Source: Roseovarius sp. ZX-A-9
GTDB taxonomy: Bacteria; Pseudomonadota; Alphaproteobacteria; Rhodobacterales; Rhodobacteraceae
Reading direction: 5' to 3'
NCBI RefSeq assembly: GCF_028369135.1
Contig: NZ_JAPWHW010000004.1
Span: 186,001-250,000 of the forward strand
DNA length: 64,000 bases
Shown here: piece after piece, positions 1 to 8,749 of the stretch
How the letters are laid out: every line of letters begins with the position of its first letter
Numbering within the stretch: the first letter of the stretch is position 1
Notes under the pieces: generated by a model
Told to the model about the DNA's origin: nothing
What the model saw: the letters and a program-made list of their open reading frames with translations, nothing else
Databases searched by the model: none
Position numbers and translations under genes: made by a program

Positions 1-973
1 GGTGCAGCAATGTCTCGTGGCTGGATGGCAGTTCGGCATGGACCACCAGATCGAGGTTGGGCAGGTCGATCCCGCGTGCCGCCACGTCAGTGGCCACACA
101 GACCCGTGCCCGCCCGTCGCGCATCGCCTGCAAGGCATGGCTGCGCTCGGCCTGGCTCAACTCGCCCGAAAGCGCCACGACCGAAAAGCCGCGATTGGAC
201 AGGCGCGTGGTCATCCGGCTGACCATCGCACGGGTGTTGCAGAACACGATGGCGTTGGGCGCCTCGAAATACCGCAACACGTTGATGATCGCATTTTCCG
301 CATCCTGCGGCGCCACCGACAGTGCGCGATACTCGATATCAGCGTGCTGGCTCTCTTCGGCCTTCGTGGAGACGCGGATCGCGTCACGTTGATATTTCTG
401 CGCCAAGGCCGCGATGGATTTTGGTACCGTGGCGGAAAAGAGCAGAGTCTGGCGCTCTTCTGGAGACTCGCCGAGGATGAATTCCAGATCTTCGCGAAAC
501 CCGAGGTCGAGCATCTCGTCAGCTTCGTCCAGCACAACGGCGCGCAACGCACTCAGGTCGATCGAGCCGCGTGTCAGGTGATCGCGCAGCCGCCCCGGCG
601 TCGCGACGACAATATGCGCACCGCGTCCCAGCGCGCGCCGCTCGTCGCGCATGTCCATACCGCCCACGCAAGAGGCCAGAACCGCGCCGGCGCCTGCAAA
701 AAGCCAGCTCAGTTCGCGCTTGACCTGCAACGCCAGTTCGCGTGTCGGCGCGATGACCAGCGCCAGTGGCGCGGCTGCGGGTTCAAAGCGCTCCGCCTCG
801 TCCAGAATGGCAGGCGCGATGGCAATACCAAAGGCCACCGTCTTGCCCGATCCGGTCTGGGCGGAGACCAGCAGATCAGACCCCTCCAGCCCGGGCTCGG
901 TGACCGCCTTTTGCACAGGGGTCAGGTCCGTGTAGCCACGGGATTGCAGGGCGTCGGCGAGGGCTTTTTTCAC
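1..973 (-). CDS. DEAD-box ATP-dependent RNA helicase (5' part, cut by window edge)
   Basis: The minus-strand frame is open from a GTG at 971-973 to the window edge, giving at least 324 residues. Reading it shows the helicase motifs in order: Q-motif region (TPVQKAV), motif I AQTGSGKT, motif Ia PTRELALQ, GG, TPGR, motif II VLDEADEML, motif III SAT, then the second RecA domain with IVFCNTR and VATDVAARGIDLP. Family knowledge: such proteins unwind structured RNA during ribosome or mRNA maturation. The C-terminal extension that would tell DeaD/CsdA, RhlE and DbpA types apart is off the edge. GTG is chosen because the conserved N-terminus begins right there and a purine-rich AAAGAGAC lies upstream. 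A long plus-strand frame over the same DNA is its shadow. Confidence 0.93.
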   Translation of the reverse strand, partial: MKKALADALQSRGYTDLTPVQKAVTEPGLEGSDLLVSAQTGSGKTVAFGIAIAPAILDEAERFEPAAAPLALVIAPTRELALQVKRELSWLFAGAGAVLASCVGGMDMRDERRALGRGAHIVVATPGRLRDHLTRGSIDLSALRAVVLDEADEMLDLGFREDLEFILGESPEERQTLLFSATVPKSIAALAQKYQRDAIRVSTKAEESQHADIEYRALSVAPQDAENAIINVLRYFEAPNAIVFCNTRAMVSRMTTRLSNRGFSVVALSGELSQAERSHALQAMRDGRARVCVATDVAARGIDLPNLDLVVHAELPSSHETLLH

Positions 974-1120
974 GTGTGGTCCGTCTCTTTGAGGGTCGTT
1001 GAATGCGGGGCGATCTGCAAAAGTACAAAGCGTCGCCACCAAAGAGCGCCACCTATACCGCCGCAGAGCTAAAGTATAGCACCGAATGCGGGCTTGCGCA
1101 GTATGTCGCGGCTGCCGACT

Positions 1121-2263
1121 CTACCAGACCGGCGCTACCGGCGCATTATGTTGCGCCAGCCGTTCGAGATTGACGATGGTGGACAGCATCAGCCGGTCAT
1201 GGCTCCAGTCGCCAGAGCGTTGCGCTATTGCCGCCAGAGCCAGCAATGTCAGAACCGTCACACCGATGATCGCGCCGCTGGTGATCCGTCCGGTGCGCGC
1301 CAGCGGTCTGGCATGCAGCATCGACAGGACCCGCCCACGCAGTACGGTCGAGGCGCGGCACCCTGCCCGGCCAGCACGCATCGGCACCAGGCTGACCACC
1401 GGCACGCCGATCTGGCCGCGGCGGTTGTCGCGCAAGCTGTTGCGGCACACCCGGATCAGGCAATCGCAATATGCCTTGACCCCGAATCGACCGCTCGCCA
1501 GCACTTGCTGGTCGCAGGCCAGTTCGCGCAGCCGTTCAATCTCGCGGCGCCAGAAATGATAGGCCGGATTCCAGAAGAACAGCCCGCGCAACGCCTCGAT
1601 TCCCAGTGCCCAGCCCAGATCGCCCTGCCGGATATGTTGAAGCTCATGGGTGACCGCGATACGCAGATCGCTCTCACGTGCCAGCATCTCTGACGGAAGC
1701 ACCACATGGTGCCGCCACAGCCCGCGCGTGGAAAACGGCACATGGATCTCATCCGTCAACCGCAGCTCGACCGCCCCGATCCGGCGCCAGAGGTAGCTGC
1801 GCTTGATCAGCCCGCGGACCCGGATCAGGCTGCGCAGGCTGCATGTCAACGCGGCGGCGCTGCCGATGATCAGAAAGGCCGCAATGGCCAACCCCGCCCA
1901 GCCTGTGGGCGCAACGACGGCCTGCGTGAACGCGGCACGCCAGCCCAGCATCTCTTCGAATGCCACGGGTGACATCGCGATCCGGCCTTCCAGAAACTGC
2001 GCCACCGCGATGTCCGAAAGGTGCAGCACTGCGTTCTTGTCCAGCAGGCCACTGGCCCGCGCCAGATCAAGCGCCGCCTGGCACAGCGGCACCAGCGTCA
2101 TGGCCGCCAGCAGCGCATAGGCCAGCCGCAACTGCGGCGCATAGGCCCCACGCAGCGGCGTCGCCCGCAGCGCCGTGCGTGTCAGCAGCCAGACAGCCGC
2201 AGCAAGCGCCAGCACGATGTTGGCGTCAAGATAAGCATCGAACACGTCATTCAGCCGGATCAT
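1121..2263 (-). CDS. M56 (BlaR1/MecR1-like) membrane metallopeptidase
   Basis: This 380-residue protein has several N-terminal hydrophobic segments, then the zinc-protease motif HELQH (VTHELQHIRQGDLGW) with a downstream ELACD that could supply the third zinc ligand, and one more membrane segment near the C-terminus. Known M56 proteins sense a signal and cleave the partner repressor BlaI/MecI. Here the C-terminus ends soon after the last membrane helix, so the penicillin-binding sensor domain of BlaR1 is absent and the signal is unknown. The chosen ATG (2261-2263) overlaps the end of the upstream blaI-like gene by 17 bases, as expected for a coupled pair. The open frame extends further upstream but lies inside the blaI gene. 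Confidence 0.88.
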   Translation of the reverse strand: MIRLNDVFDAYLDANIVLALAAAVWLLTRTALRATPLRGAYAPQLRLAYALLAAMTLVPLCQAALDLARASGLLDKNAVLHLSDIAVAQFLEGRIAMSPVAFEEMLGWRAAFTQAVVAPTGWAGLAIAAFLIIGSAAALTCSLRSLIRVRGLIKRSYLWRRIGAVELRLTDEIHVPFSTRGLWRHHVVLPSEMLARESDLRIAVTHELQHIRQGDLGWALGIEALRGLFFWNPAYHFWRREIERLRELACDQQVLASGRFGVKAYCDCLIRVCRNSLRDNRRGQIGVPVVSLVPMRAGRAGCRASTVLRGRVLSMLHARPLARTGRITSGAIIGVTVLTLLALAAIAQRSGDWSHDRLMLSTIVNLERLAQHNAPVAPVW

Positions 2264-2645
2264 CTCGCAATCTCCTGTCCAGAAGTGCCCGTATCTCTTC
2301 AAGGGATTCCTCTGACATGCCGGTATCATCAACCAGTCGCGCCACCAGGCTGGCGGGCGTACCGTCAAACAGCTTGTCCGACAGATCGCGCAGGGTCTTG
2401 GCCTGATAGGTATCCTTGGCCAGGATCGGCTCGTAGATCAGCGATTTGCCCTGCTTGTCGCTGCGCACAAAGCCCTTCTGCTCCATGATCCGCAGGATCG
2501 TCGCCGCCGACGTGTAGGCCAGCGGCCGCTCCGGCGCGAGCAGGCCCATCACATCGCGCACTGATCCGCGGCCCAGTTCCCACAGGTGCGTCATCAATTC
2601 CAGTTCGACATCTGTCAGGAAATCGTTCTTCTTTCTTGGCCGCAT
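2247..2645 (-). CDS. BlaI/MecI/CopY-family transcriptional repressor
   Basis: A 132-residue winged-helix protein. The N-terminus (DFLTDVELELMTHLWELG) and the segment AYTSAATILRIMEQKGFV match the DNA-binding domain of the BlaI/MecI family; the C-terminal part should dimerise and carry the cleavage site for the partner protease. It directly precedes and overlaps the M56 protease gene, the classical two-gene arrangement, so autoregulation of the pair is likely. The start MRPRKKNDF is preferred over a longer frame that runs into the promoter region and lacks family similarity. The target genes cannot be told from this window. No beta-lactamase is present, so a resistance role is not implied. Confidence 0.9.
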   Translation of the reverse strand: MRPRKKNDFLTDVELELMTHLWELGRGSVRDVMGLLAPERPLAYTSAATILRIMEQKGFVRSDKQGKSLIYEPILAKDTYQAKTLRDLSDKLFDGTPASLVARLVDDTGMSEESLEEIRALLDRRLRDDPAE

Positions 2646-2731
2646 TCCGTACCCTGCTTTTCCGGTTGATCCCTCGTCTGCTCGTATCATCCAATAGACA
2701 GCATATCCGGCTTTCTGCCAAGCGCGTCGGC

Positions 2732-3133
2732 TCAGACCTTCCAGAAGCAGAAAATTCCCCACGCGATGCTCAGCCCCAGTGGCGCCCAGAGCGGCATACC
2801 CACCAACCCAAGCCAGGCGAGGAAGATATAGACCGTGCCCAGAAGCGTGATGAAGAGCCGGTCCCCACGGGTCGTGGTGAGGCCAAGCGCGCCTTTACGT
2901 TCGTCGCCGCCGGGGCGACGGATTTCCAGCACGGTGATGACGCCCATCGCCGCAAAGATGCCGATGAACAACAGCAACGTGACCGGCGTCCAGGCCATCC
3001 AGAAACTTGGCCAGAGGGGCGCTGTCCACGAAAACGGCTTTTCCGCCTCCTGCGCCACGGTGCCCCAGCTGTTTTGCGCCGTTGCTGCGGCAGGCAGGAC
3101 AAGCAGCGCCAAAGTCGCGATGCGTCTCATCAC
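2732..3133 (-). CDS. DUF2160-type small membrane protein of the glycerol ABC transporter operon (GlpU-like)
   Basis: The 133-residue protein has an N-terminal signal-like hydrophobic stretch (MRRIATLALLVLPAAATA) and about three further membrane segments. The family (predicted small integral membrane protein, DUF2160) is regularly found as the last gene of glpSTPQ-type glycerol transporter operons; its function is not established. Its ATG overlaps the stop of the glpQ-like gene by 4 bases (ATGA), so it is translationally coupled and probably belongs with the permease. The operon seems to end here: the next gene on this strand, blaI, begins about 90 bases downstream. Confidence 0.85.
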   Translation of the reverse strand: MMRRIATLALLVLPAAATAQNSWGTVAQEAEKPFSWTAPLWPSFWMAWTPVTLLLFIGIFAAMGVITVLEIRRPGGDERKGALGLTTTRGDRLFITLLGTVYIFLAWLGLVGMPLWAPLGLSIAWGIFCFWKV

Positions 3134-3927
3134 ACCCTCCCCAGGGCAAAGCCCTTGGCGATGTAGTTGCGCACGAAATAGATCACGATAGCACCGGGTA
3201 TGATCGTCAGCGTCCCCGCAGCGGCCAACAGGCCCAGTTCATAGCCTGCGCTACTGGCGGTCTTCGTCATGGTCGCGGCGATGGGTTTCGCTTCTACTGC
3301 GGTCAGCGTCTTGGCCAGCAGCAATTCGACCCATGAGAACATGAAGCAAAAGAACGCGGCCACGCCCACGCCCGCCTTGATCGACGGCAAAAAGATGGTG
3401 ACGAAAAACCGTGGAAAGCTGTAGCCGTCCACATAGGCCGTTTCGTCCAGCTCCTTGGGAACGCCGCGCATGAAGCCTTCCAGGATCCACACCGCCAGCG
3501 GGATGTTGAACAGGCAATGCGCCAGCGCCACGGCCAGATGCGTATCGAACAGGCCCACCGCCGAATAAAGCTGAAAGAACGGCAATGCAAAGACCGCCGC
3601 CGGCGCCATCCGGTTGGTCAGAAGCCAGAAGAACAGCTGCTTATCCCCTAGGAACCGATAACGCGAGAACGCGTAGGCCGCGGGCAGTGCGACGCATATG
3701 GAAATTACCGTGTTCAGAGAGACATAGATGATCGAGTTTATGTACCCCCAGTACCAGGTGGGATCGGTGAAGATCACCTTGTAATTCTCCAGCGTGAAAG
3801 TGCGCGGAAACAGCGAGAACCCCGAGAGGATCTCGTTTGTGGTCTTGAATGACATCGACACCAGCCAGTAGATCGGCAGCATCAGGAAGGCGATGTAGAG
3901 GATCGGGATCAGGCTGCGCTTTTTCAT
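3130..3927 (-). CDS. glpQ: Glycerol ABC transporter permease GlpQ
   Basis: A 265-residue inner-membrane permease of the MalG-like class with six predicted membrane helices. The cytoplasmic EAA loop, which docks on the ATPase, is visible as KELDETAYVDGYSFPRF followed by FLPSIKAG at about residues 160-185. It forms the channel with the neighbouring GlpP. ATGA overlaps on both sides (with glpP upstream and the DUF2160 gene downstream) show strict coupling. Assignment to glycerol rather than another sugar rests on the whole operon, namely the long GlpV-type binding protein, the two unlike ATPases and the DUF2160 gene, as in the Rhizobium glpSTPQUV system. Confidence 0.9.
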   Translation of the reverse strand: MKKRSLIPILYIAFLMLPIYWLVSMSFKTTNEILSGFSLFPRTFTLENYKVIFTDPTWYWGYINSIIYVSLNTVISICVALPAAYAFSRYRFLGDKQLFFWLLTNRMAPAAVFALPFFQLYSAVGLFDTHLAVALAHCLFNIPLAVWILEGFMRGVPKELDETAYVDGYSFPRFFVTIFLPSIKAGVGVAAFFCFMFSWVELLLAKTLTAVEAKPIAATMTKTASSAGYELGLLAAAGTLTIIPGAIVIYFVRNYIAKGFALGRV

Positions 3928-4787
3928 GGCTCATCGTCCTTCGTCATCAACGTGTAGAAGAGCCACGACACCAGCAGCGTCACCGCGAAGTAGATCAGGC
4001 TCATCGCTGCTGCCGGGCCGAGGTCGAACTGCCCCAGGGCGATCTTCACCAGATCGATGCTGAGCAATGTCGTGGAATTTCCCGGCCCCCCGCCGGTCAG
4101 CACGAAAGGCTCCGTATAGATGTTGAAGCTGTCCATGAAGCGCAGCAGGATCGCGATGGTCAGCACCTGTTTCATCTTGGGCAACTGGATGTGGCGAAAG
4201 ACAGCCCAGCCTGACGCCCCGTCGATCTTGGCTGCCTGGTAATAGGCATCGGGAATGCTGACCAAACCTGCGTAGCACAACAGCACCACCAGCGACGTCC
4301 AGTGCCAGACATCCATGATGACGATAGTGATCCATGCCGCAGTCGGGTTTTGCGTCATGTCATAATGCACGCCCAGCACATCGTTCATGAAATAGCCCAG
4401 CATGCCGATCCGCGGCAGGGTGAATATGTTCCACATCGCGCCCACCACGTTCCACGGGATCAGCATCGGCAGCGCCATCAGCACCAGACAGACCGGCACC
4501 CACATCCCCTTGCGCGGCATGGCCAGCGCAATGATGATGCCCAGCGGGATCTCGACCGCTAGGATGATCCCGGTGAACAGAAACTGCCGCCCCAGCGCGG
4601 CATGAAACCGGTCCGAATTCAGCAACTCCTGGAACCAGCGCAGCCCTTCCCAGAAGAACACGTTGTTGCCAAAGGTTTCCTGCACCGAATAGTTGACCAC
4701 CGTCATCATCGGGATAAGCGCGTTGAACGCCACCAGCAGGAGGACGGGCAGCACGAAAAACCATGCCTTCTGGTTATGGGTTCTCAT
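3924..4787 (-). CDS. glpP: Glycerol ABC transporter permease GlpP
   Basis: A 287-residue MalF-like permease with about six membrane helices. The EAA loop reads DAYYQAAKIDGASGWAVFRH at about residues 195-215. Start MRTHNQKAW is chosen because it creates an ATGA overlap with the stop of glpT (4784-4787), the coupling seen at the other junctions of this operon; a longer frame would run into glpT. It should pair with GlpQ in the membrane and receive glycerol from the periplasmic protein GlpV. Confidence 0.9.
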   Translation of the reverse strand: MRTHNQKAWFFVLPVLLLVAFNALIPMMTVVNYSVQETFGNNVFFWEGLRWFQELLNSDRFHAALGRQFLFTGIILAVEIPLGIIIALAMPRKGMWVPVCLVLMALPMLIPWNVVGAMWNIFTLPRIGMLGYFMNDVLGVHYDMTQNPTAAWITIVIMDVWHWTSLVVLLCYAGLVSIPDAYYQAAKIDGASGWAVFRHIQLPKMKQVLTIAILLRFMDSFNIYTEPFVLTGGGPGNSTTLLSIDLVKIALGQFDLGPAAAMSLIYFAVTLLVSWLFYTLMTKDDEP

Positions 4788-5860
4788 GTCGATTCCCTTT
4801 CGGTGGCCAACCAACCGTCACGATAGGCGCGGGTCTGATCCGGGCGAAAGCCCAGATGCACATCGCTGCCGGGGGCCGGCACGTCGCCTTCGACCACCAG
4901 CTTGACCGACGTTTTCCCAACAACCGCCTCGACCACATTATGCCGTCCGACATCGGCAACGCGACGGACCGTTGCAGGCAGGCCCGTTTCCGCCAGTTCG
5001 ATGAACTCGGGGCGTATACCGATCTCCAGCCGCCCCGCCCCGCCAGTCACCGGCCCTTCGAGCGCGACCGAATGCCCTTCGAACAGCACGCGCGCGCCGT
5101 CTTGCACCGCTGGCAGCACATTCATGCCGGGCGAGCCAATAAAATGGCCGACGAAGGTATGCGCGGGCCTCTCGAACAGCTCTACCGGCGTGCCGATCTG
5201 CACGATCTCGCCATCCTGCATGACCACCACCTGATCAGCAAAGGTCAACGCCTCGGTCTGATCGTGGGTGACGTAGATCATCGTGGCACCGACGCGGGCG
5301 TGCAGCTCTTTCAGCTTGCTGCGCAGCTTCCATTTCAGATGCGGGTCGATCACGGTCAGCGGCTCGTCGAACATCACCACGTTGACGTCATCGCGCACCA
5401 GCCCTCGCCCCATCGAAATCTTCTGCTTGTTGTCGGGGCTGAGCCCTGCCGCGCGCGTGCGCAAGAGATCGGTGACATCCAGCATCTCGGCAATCTCGCC
5501 CACACGCTCGGCCACCCGCGCCTCTGGCACACCGCGATTGCGCAATGGAAAGGCCAGATTGTCGTAGACACTCATCGTGTCGTAGATCACCGGAAACTGA
5601 AACACTTGCGCGATGTTGCGCCGGTCGGGTGGCAGGGCTGTCACATCGTGATCGTCAAACAGTACCTGCCCCTCGGACGGGACCAGAAGCCCGGAAATGA
5701 TGTTTAGCAGCGTCGATTTCCCGCAACCCGACGGGCCCAGCAGCGCATAGGCACCGCCATCGGACCAATCCAAATCAATCGCCTTCAGCGCATAATCTTC
5801 TGGCCCTTTGGGGCTGGGCTCGTAACTGTGCCGGAGGCCTCTGAGGGTGATTTTCGCCAT
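4784..5860 (-). CDS. glpT: Glycerol ABC transporter ATPase GlpT (degenerate signature motif)
   Basis: A 358-residue ATPase with an N-terminal nucleotide-binding domain and a C-terminal TOBE/OB regulatory region (MalK-like). Walker A is GPSGCGKS, Walker B with the catalytic glutamate is VVMFDEP, and the switch histidine is present in IYVTHDQTEA. The ABC signature is abnormal: where LSGGQ is expected the sequence reads LSPDNKQK, and the D-loop is TVID. The paired GlpS has the opposite pattern, so the two proteins probably form a heterodimer with one canonical ATP site. The start overlaps the GlpS stop by one base and the stop overlaps glpP by four. Confidence 0.92.
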   Translation of the reverse strand: MAKITLRGLRHSYEPSPKGPEDYALKAIDLDWSDGGAYALLGPSGCGKSTLLNIISGLLVPSEGQVLFDDHDVTALPPDRRNIAQVFQFPVIYDTMSVYDNLAFPLRNRGVPEARVAERVGEIAEMLDVTDLLRTRAAGLSPDNKQKISMGRGLVRDDVNVVMFDEPLTVIDPHLKWKLRSKLKELHARVGATMIYVTHDQTEALTFADQVVVMQDGEIVQIGTPVELFERPAHTFVGHFIGSPGMNVLPAVQDGARVLFEGHSVALEGPVTGGAGRLEIGIRPEFIELAETGLPATVRRVADVGRHNVVEAVVGKTSVKLVVEGDVPAPGSDVHLGFRPDQTRAYRDGWLATEREST

Positions 5861-6939
5861 CAGACCACGCCCCCCTGCGCCGCCAGCGCGCCGTCCTTAC
5901 CAAAGTAGTAGCAGCCCGCCGGATCAAGGTAGAATGGATGCTGCTGGCCGATCTCGAACCGGGTTACCCCGTGCGACAGCGACACCCACGCGGCATCCTG
6001 CATCTGAAAATGCGCGCTCGACTCCGAGCCGCTGACTTCCGTTACCAGCACCTTGCCGCTCAGCTGAACGGTCGCGGTTCCGCGCGGGTGGGGCGTGACG
6101 TGGTGCGGTCGCACGGCCAGCGTATAGGGGCCATCGGCCAGCCCCTCCTGCCCGCGCGGCACTGGCCAGCGCGCGGCATCACCCATCTGCATTTCACTGC
6201 CGGTCTTGCGCACCTGTGCCACGTTGATCGGCGGGTCGGAAAAGACCCGTGCCGCCCCAAGCGTCGCAGGCTTGCGGTAAATCTCGGCCGTCGGGCCGAA
6301 TTGCACCACATGCCCGTCCTCCATCAGCCCGGTCTCGCCGCCCAGCAGCAGCGCCTCTTCCGGCTCAGACGTAGCATAGACAACCACGGCGCCGCGCCCG
6401 GCGAATAGCTCGGGCAGTTGTTCGCGCAATTCCTCGCGCAGTTTATAATCGAGGTTCGCCAGCGGCTCGTCCAAAAATACTGCGCGGCTTTCCTTGGCGA
6501 TGGCCCGTGCCAGCGCGGTTCGCTGCTGCTGCCCGCCCGACAATTCATGCGGGCGTCGGTGAAGCATCGGGCGCAATTGCAGAATATCGGCGGCCTCCTC
6601 GACGCGGCCCTGAATTTCGGACTTTGCCACGCCGGCAACCTTCAGCGGCGAGGCGATGTTGTCGAACACCGTCATATGCGGGTAATTGACGAAAAACTGA
6701 TGCACGAGGCTGATGTTGCGCTTTTGCGTGCTCAGGCGGGTCACGTCCTGCCCGTCCATGATCACCTGCCCCGAGGCAATGGGATCAAGCCCGGCCATCA
6801 TCTTGATCAACGATGTCTTGCCCGCGCCGGTCTGGCCCAGCAGCACGTTGAAATGTCCCGGATGCAGGGTCAGCGTTGTCGGCTTGATATGCACCCGTCC
6901 CGCGACCTGCTTGGTGATGGCGTGTAATTCGATAGTCAT
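5860..6939 (-). CDS. glpS: Glycerol ABC transporter ATPase GlpS (switch histidine missing)
   Basis: A 359-residue ATPase with Walker A GQTGAGKT, an intact signature ELSGGQQQR and Walker B VFLDEPLANLD, followed by a C-terminal OB-type region. The H-loop, normally YVTHDQxEA, reads YATSEPEEA, so the switch histidine is replaced by serine. It should pair with GlpT, which keeps the histidine but lost the signature motif. It lies 73 bases downstream of the glpV stop, with a strong hairpin in between, and is coupled to glpT. The gene name follows the Rhizobium glycerol transporter, where two dissimilar ATPases are a hallmark. Confidence 0.92.
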   Translation of the reverse strand: MTIELHAITKQVAGRVHIKPTTLTLHPGHFNVLLGQTGAGKTSLIKMMAGLDPIASGQVIMDGQDVTRLSTQKRNISLVHQFFVNYPHMTVFDNIASPLKVAGVAKSEIQGRVEEAADILQLRPMLHRRPHELSGGQQQRTALARAIAKESRAVFLDEPLANLDYKLREELREQLPELFAGRGAVVVYATSEPEEALLLGGETGLMEDGHVVQFGPTAEIYRKPATLGAARVFSDPPINVAQVRKTGSEMQMGDAARWPVPRGQEGLADGPYTLAVRPHHVTPHPRGTATVQLSGKVLVTEVSGSESSAHFQMQDAAWVSLSHGVTRFEIGQQHPFYLDPAGCYYFGKDGALAAQGGVV

Positions 6940-6966
6940 CTTGACCCTTGCCAGTTACAGGCGCGT

Positions 6967-6995
6967 GGGCCGGGGCGCGTAATTCGCCCCGGCCC
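6967..6995 (-). promoter_or_regulatory. Intercistronic hairpin between glpV and glpS
   Basis: A perfect 11-bp inverted repeat (GGGCCGGGGCG / CGCCCCGGCCC) with a 7-base loop lies between the glpV stop and the glpS start. There is no run of U after it in the sense direction, so it is not a standard intrinsic terminator. Hairpins at this place in transport operons usually protect the binding-protein mRNA or partly reduce downstream expression; that role is inferred. Confidence 0.75.
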
Positions 6996-7012
6996 GTTCC
7001 TGTTCAGGTGGA

Positions 7013-8749
7013 TTACTCAGCCGCCCAGCGGGCGACCAGCTCGTCATAATTGACGGTCTCGCCCTGGGGCTTCTCGTTCTCCAGCTTCGGCTTGGCGCCG
7101 CCATTGGCGAACCACCATTCCGCGTCCTTCTCCTCGTTCAGGCGCGGACCGCAGCCGCCATAGACATTCGCGGCCTCGTCTGCCGCCTGCATCCGCGACA
7201 TGGTGATGTCCATCTCGTTTGCCAGCCGGTCCATGGCCTCTTGCGGCGTGAAGGCGCCCGAGTTCACGTCACCGATCTGCTGCCACCAGATCTGTGCCAG
7301 TTTGGGATAGTCCGGCACGTTGATGCCCGTGGGCGACCACGCGGTGCGATCGGGCGAGCGGTAGAATTCCACCAGGCCGCCCAGTTTCGGCGCACGCTCG
7401 CTAAAGCTTTCGTGCCGCACGCTGCTGTCGCGGATGAAGGTGAGGCCGACATGCGACTTCTTCACATCCACCGTCTTGGAGGTCACGAACTGCGCATAAA
7501 GCCATGCGGCCTGCGCGCGATCCGACGGCGTGGACTTGAGGAACGTCCAGCTGCCCACATCCTGGTAGCCGACCTTCTGGCCCTCTTCCCAATATGGCCC
7601 GTGCGGGCTGGGCGCCATCCGCCAGAGCGGGTTGCCGTCCTCATCCACCGTGTTGTTGCCAGCGGACTGCGGTGCCACCATGTCGGCGGTAAAGGCTGTG
7701 TACCAGAAGATTTGCTGGGCCACGTTGCCGGTCGCCAGAGCCGGGAGCGACTGATAGAAATCATAGCTTGCCGCACCCGGAGGGGCGTAATTGCGCAGCC
7801 ATTCATCCCATTTGCGGATCGCATAGACCGCTGCCGGGCCATTCGCTGCCCCACCGCGTGTGACGCTTGCGCCAACCGGGTTGCAGGTGCCCGCTTCCAT
7901 GCGGATGCCCCATTCATCAATCGGGATGCCGTTCGGCTCACCTTTGGAACCTGCGCCCGCCATCGACAGCCAGGCATCGGTCATCCGCCAGCCAAGGTCA
8001 GGCGCACGCTTGCCATAGTCCATGTGGCCATAGATGCGCGTGCCATCGACTTCCTTCACGTCATTCGAGAAGAAATCGGCGATGTCCTCGTAGGCCGACC
8101 AGTTGACCGGAACGCCCAGTTCGTAGCCGTATTTCTCCTTGAACGCCGCTTTCAGGTCTTCGCGGTCAAACCAGTCCTTGCGGAACCAGTAGAGATTCGC
8201 GAATTGCTGATCAGGCAGTTGGTAGAGGTTGCCATCCGGCCCTGTGGTGAACTGGATGCCCATGAAATCATCCAGATCCAGCGTCGGTGACGTTGTCGCC
8301 GCCCAGTCGCCCGCCATCTGCTCCGTCAGGTTATACGCAAGCTGCAGGCGTGAATGCGTGCCGATCAGATCGGAATCATTCACATAACCATCATAGAGGT
8401 TCCGGCCGGTCTGCATCTGGGTCTGTACCGCCTGCACCACTTCGCCCTCACCAAGGATCTGGTGATTGACCTTGATCCCGGTGATTTCGTGGAATGCCTT
8501 GGTCAGAACGTCCGATTCATACGAATGTGTCGGAATACCCTCGGACAGCACGTTGATTTCCATGCCCGCATAGGGCTTGGCCGCCTCGATGAACCACTGC
8601 ATCTCGGACAGTTGTTCGGCCTTGGAGAGTGTGGATGGCTGGAACTCCTTGTCGATCCAGCGCTGTGCCGCCGCCTCGTCGGCTATGGCGGCCTGTGACC
8701 CTGCGATCACGGCGGTGGCCGCGACGGCAGAGAGCAGATACCTACGCAT
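7013..8749 (-). CDS. glpV: Periplasmic glycerol-binding protein GlpV
   Basis: A 578-residue extracellular solute-binding protein with a clear Sec signal peptide (MRRYLLSAVAATAVIAGSQA, cleavage likely after AIA at about residue 23). Its length and internal sequence (for example QMQTGRNLYDGYVNDSDLIG and the tryptophan/tyrosine-rich NLYWFRKDWF) fit the unusually long binding proteins of the glycerol ABC transporters rather than ordinary 400-residue sugar-binding proteins. It is the first gene of the operon, unlike the Rhizobium order where it is last. A strong Shine-Dalgarno GGGAGGAGA precedes the ATG, fitting the need for excess binding protein. Confidence 0.92.
   Translation of the reverse strand: MRRYLLSAVAATAVIAGSQAAIADEAAAQRWIDKEFQPSTLSKAEQLSEMQWFIEAAKPYAGMEINVLSEGIPTHSYESDVLTKAFHEITGIKVNHQILGEGEVVQAVQTQMQTGRNLYDGYVNDSDLIGTHSRLQLAYNLTEQMAGDWAATTSPTLDLDDFMGIQFTTGPDGNLYQLPDQQFANLYWFRKDWFDREDLKAAFKEKYGYELGVPVNWSAYEDIADFFSNDVKEVDGTRIYGHMDYGKRAPDLGWRMTDAWLSMAGAGSKGEPNGIPIDEWGIRMEAGTCNPVGASVTRGGAANGPAAVYAIRKWDEWLRNYAPPGAASYDFYQSLPALATGNVAQQIFWYTAFTADMVAPQSAGNNTVDEDGNPLWRMAPSPHGPYWEEGQKVGYQDVGSWTFLKSTPSDRAQAAWLYAQFVTSKTVDVKKSHVGLTFIRDSSVRHESFSERAPKLGGLVEFYRSPDRTAWSPTGINVPDYPKLAQIWWQQIGDVNSGAFTPQEAMDRLANEMDITMSRMQAADEAANVYGGCGPRLNEEKDAEWWFANGGAKPKLENEKPQGETVNYDELVARWAAE

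Noticed and set aside
2..1072. Long plus-strand open frame of 356 codons
   Set aside because: It is antisense to the DEAD-box helicase, whose motifs are all read on the minus strand; its own translation has no domain character.
2247..2645. Beta-lactam resistance locus
   Set aside because: The BlaI-M56 pair has no beta-lactamase gene nearby and the protease lacks a penicillin-binding sensor domain.
6967..6995. Intrinsic terminator between glpV and glpS
   Set aside because: No U run follows the stem in the sense direction and the downstream genes belong to the same operon.
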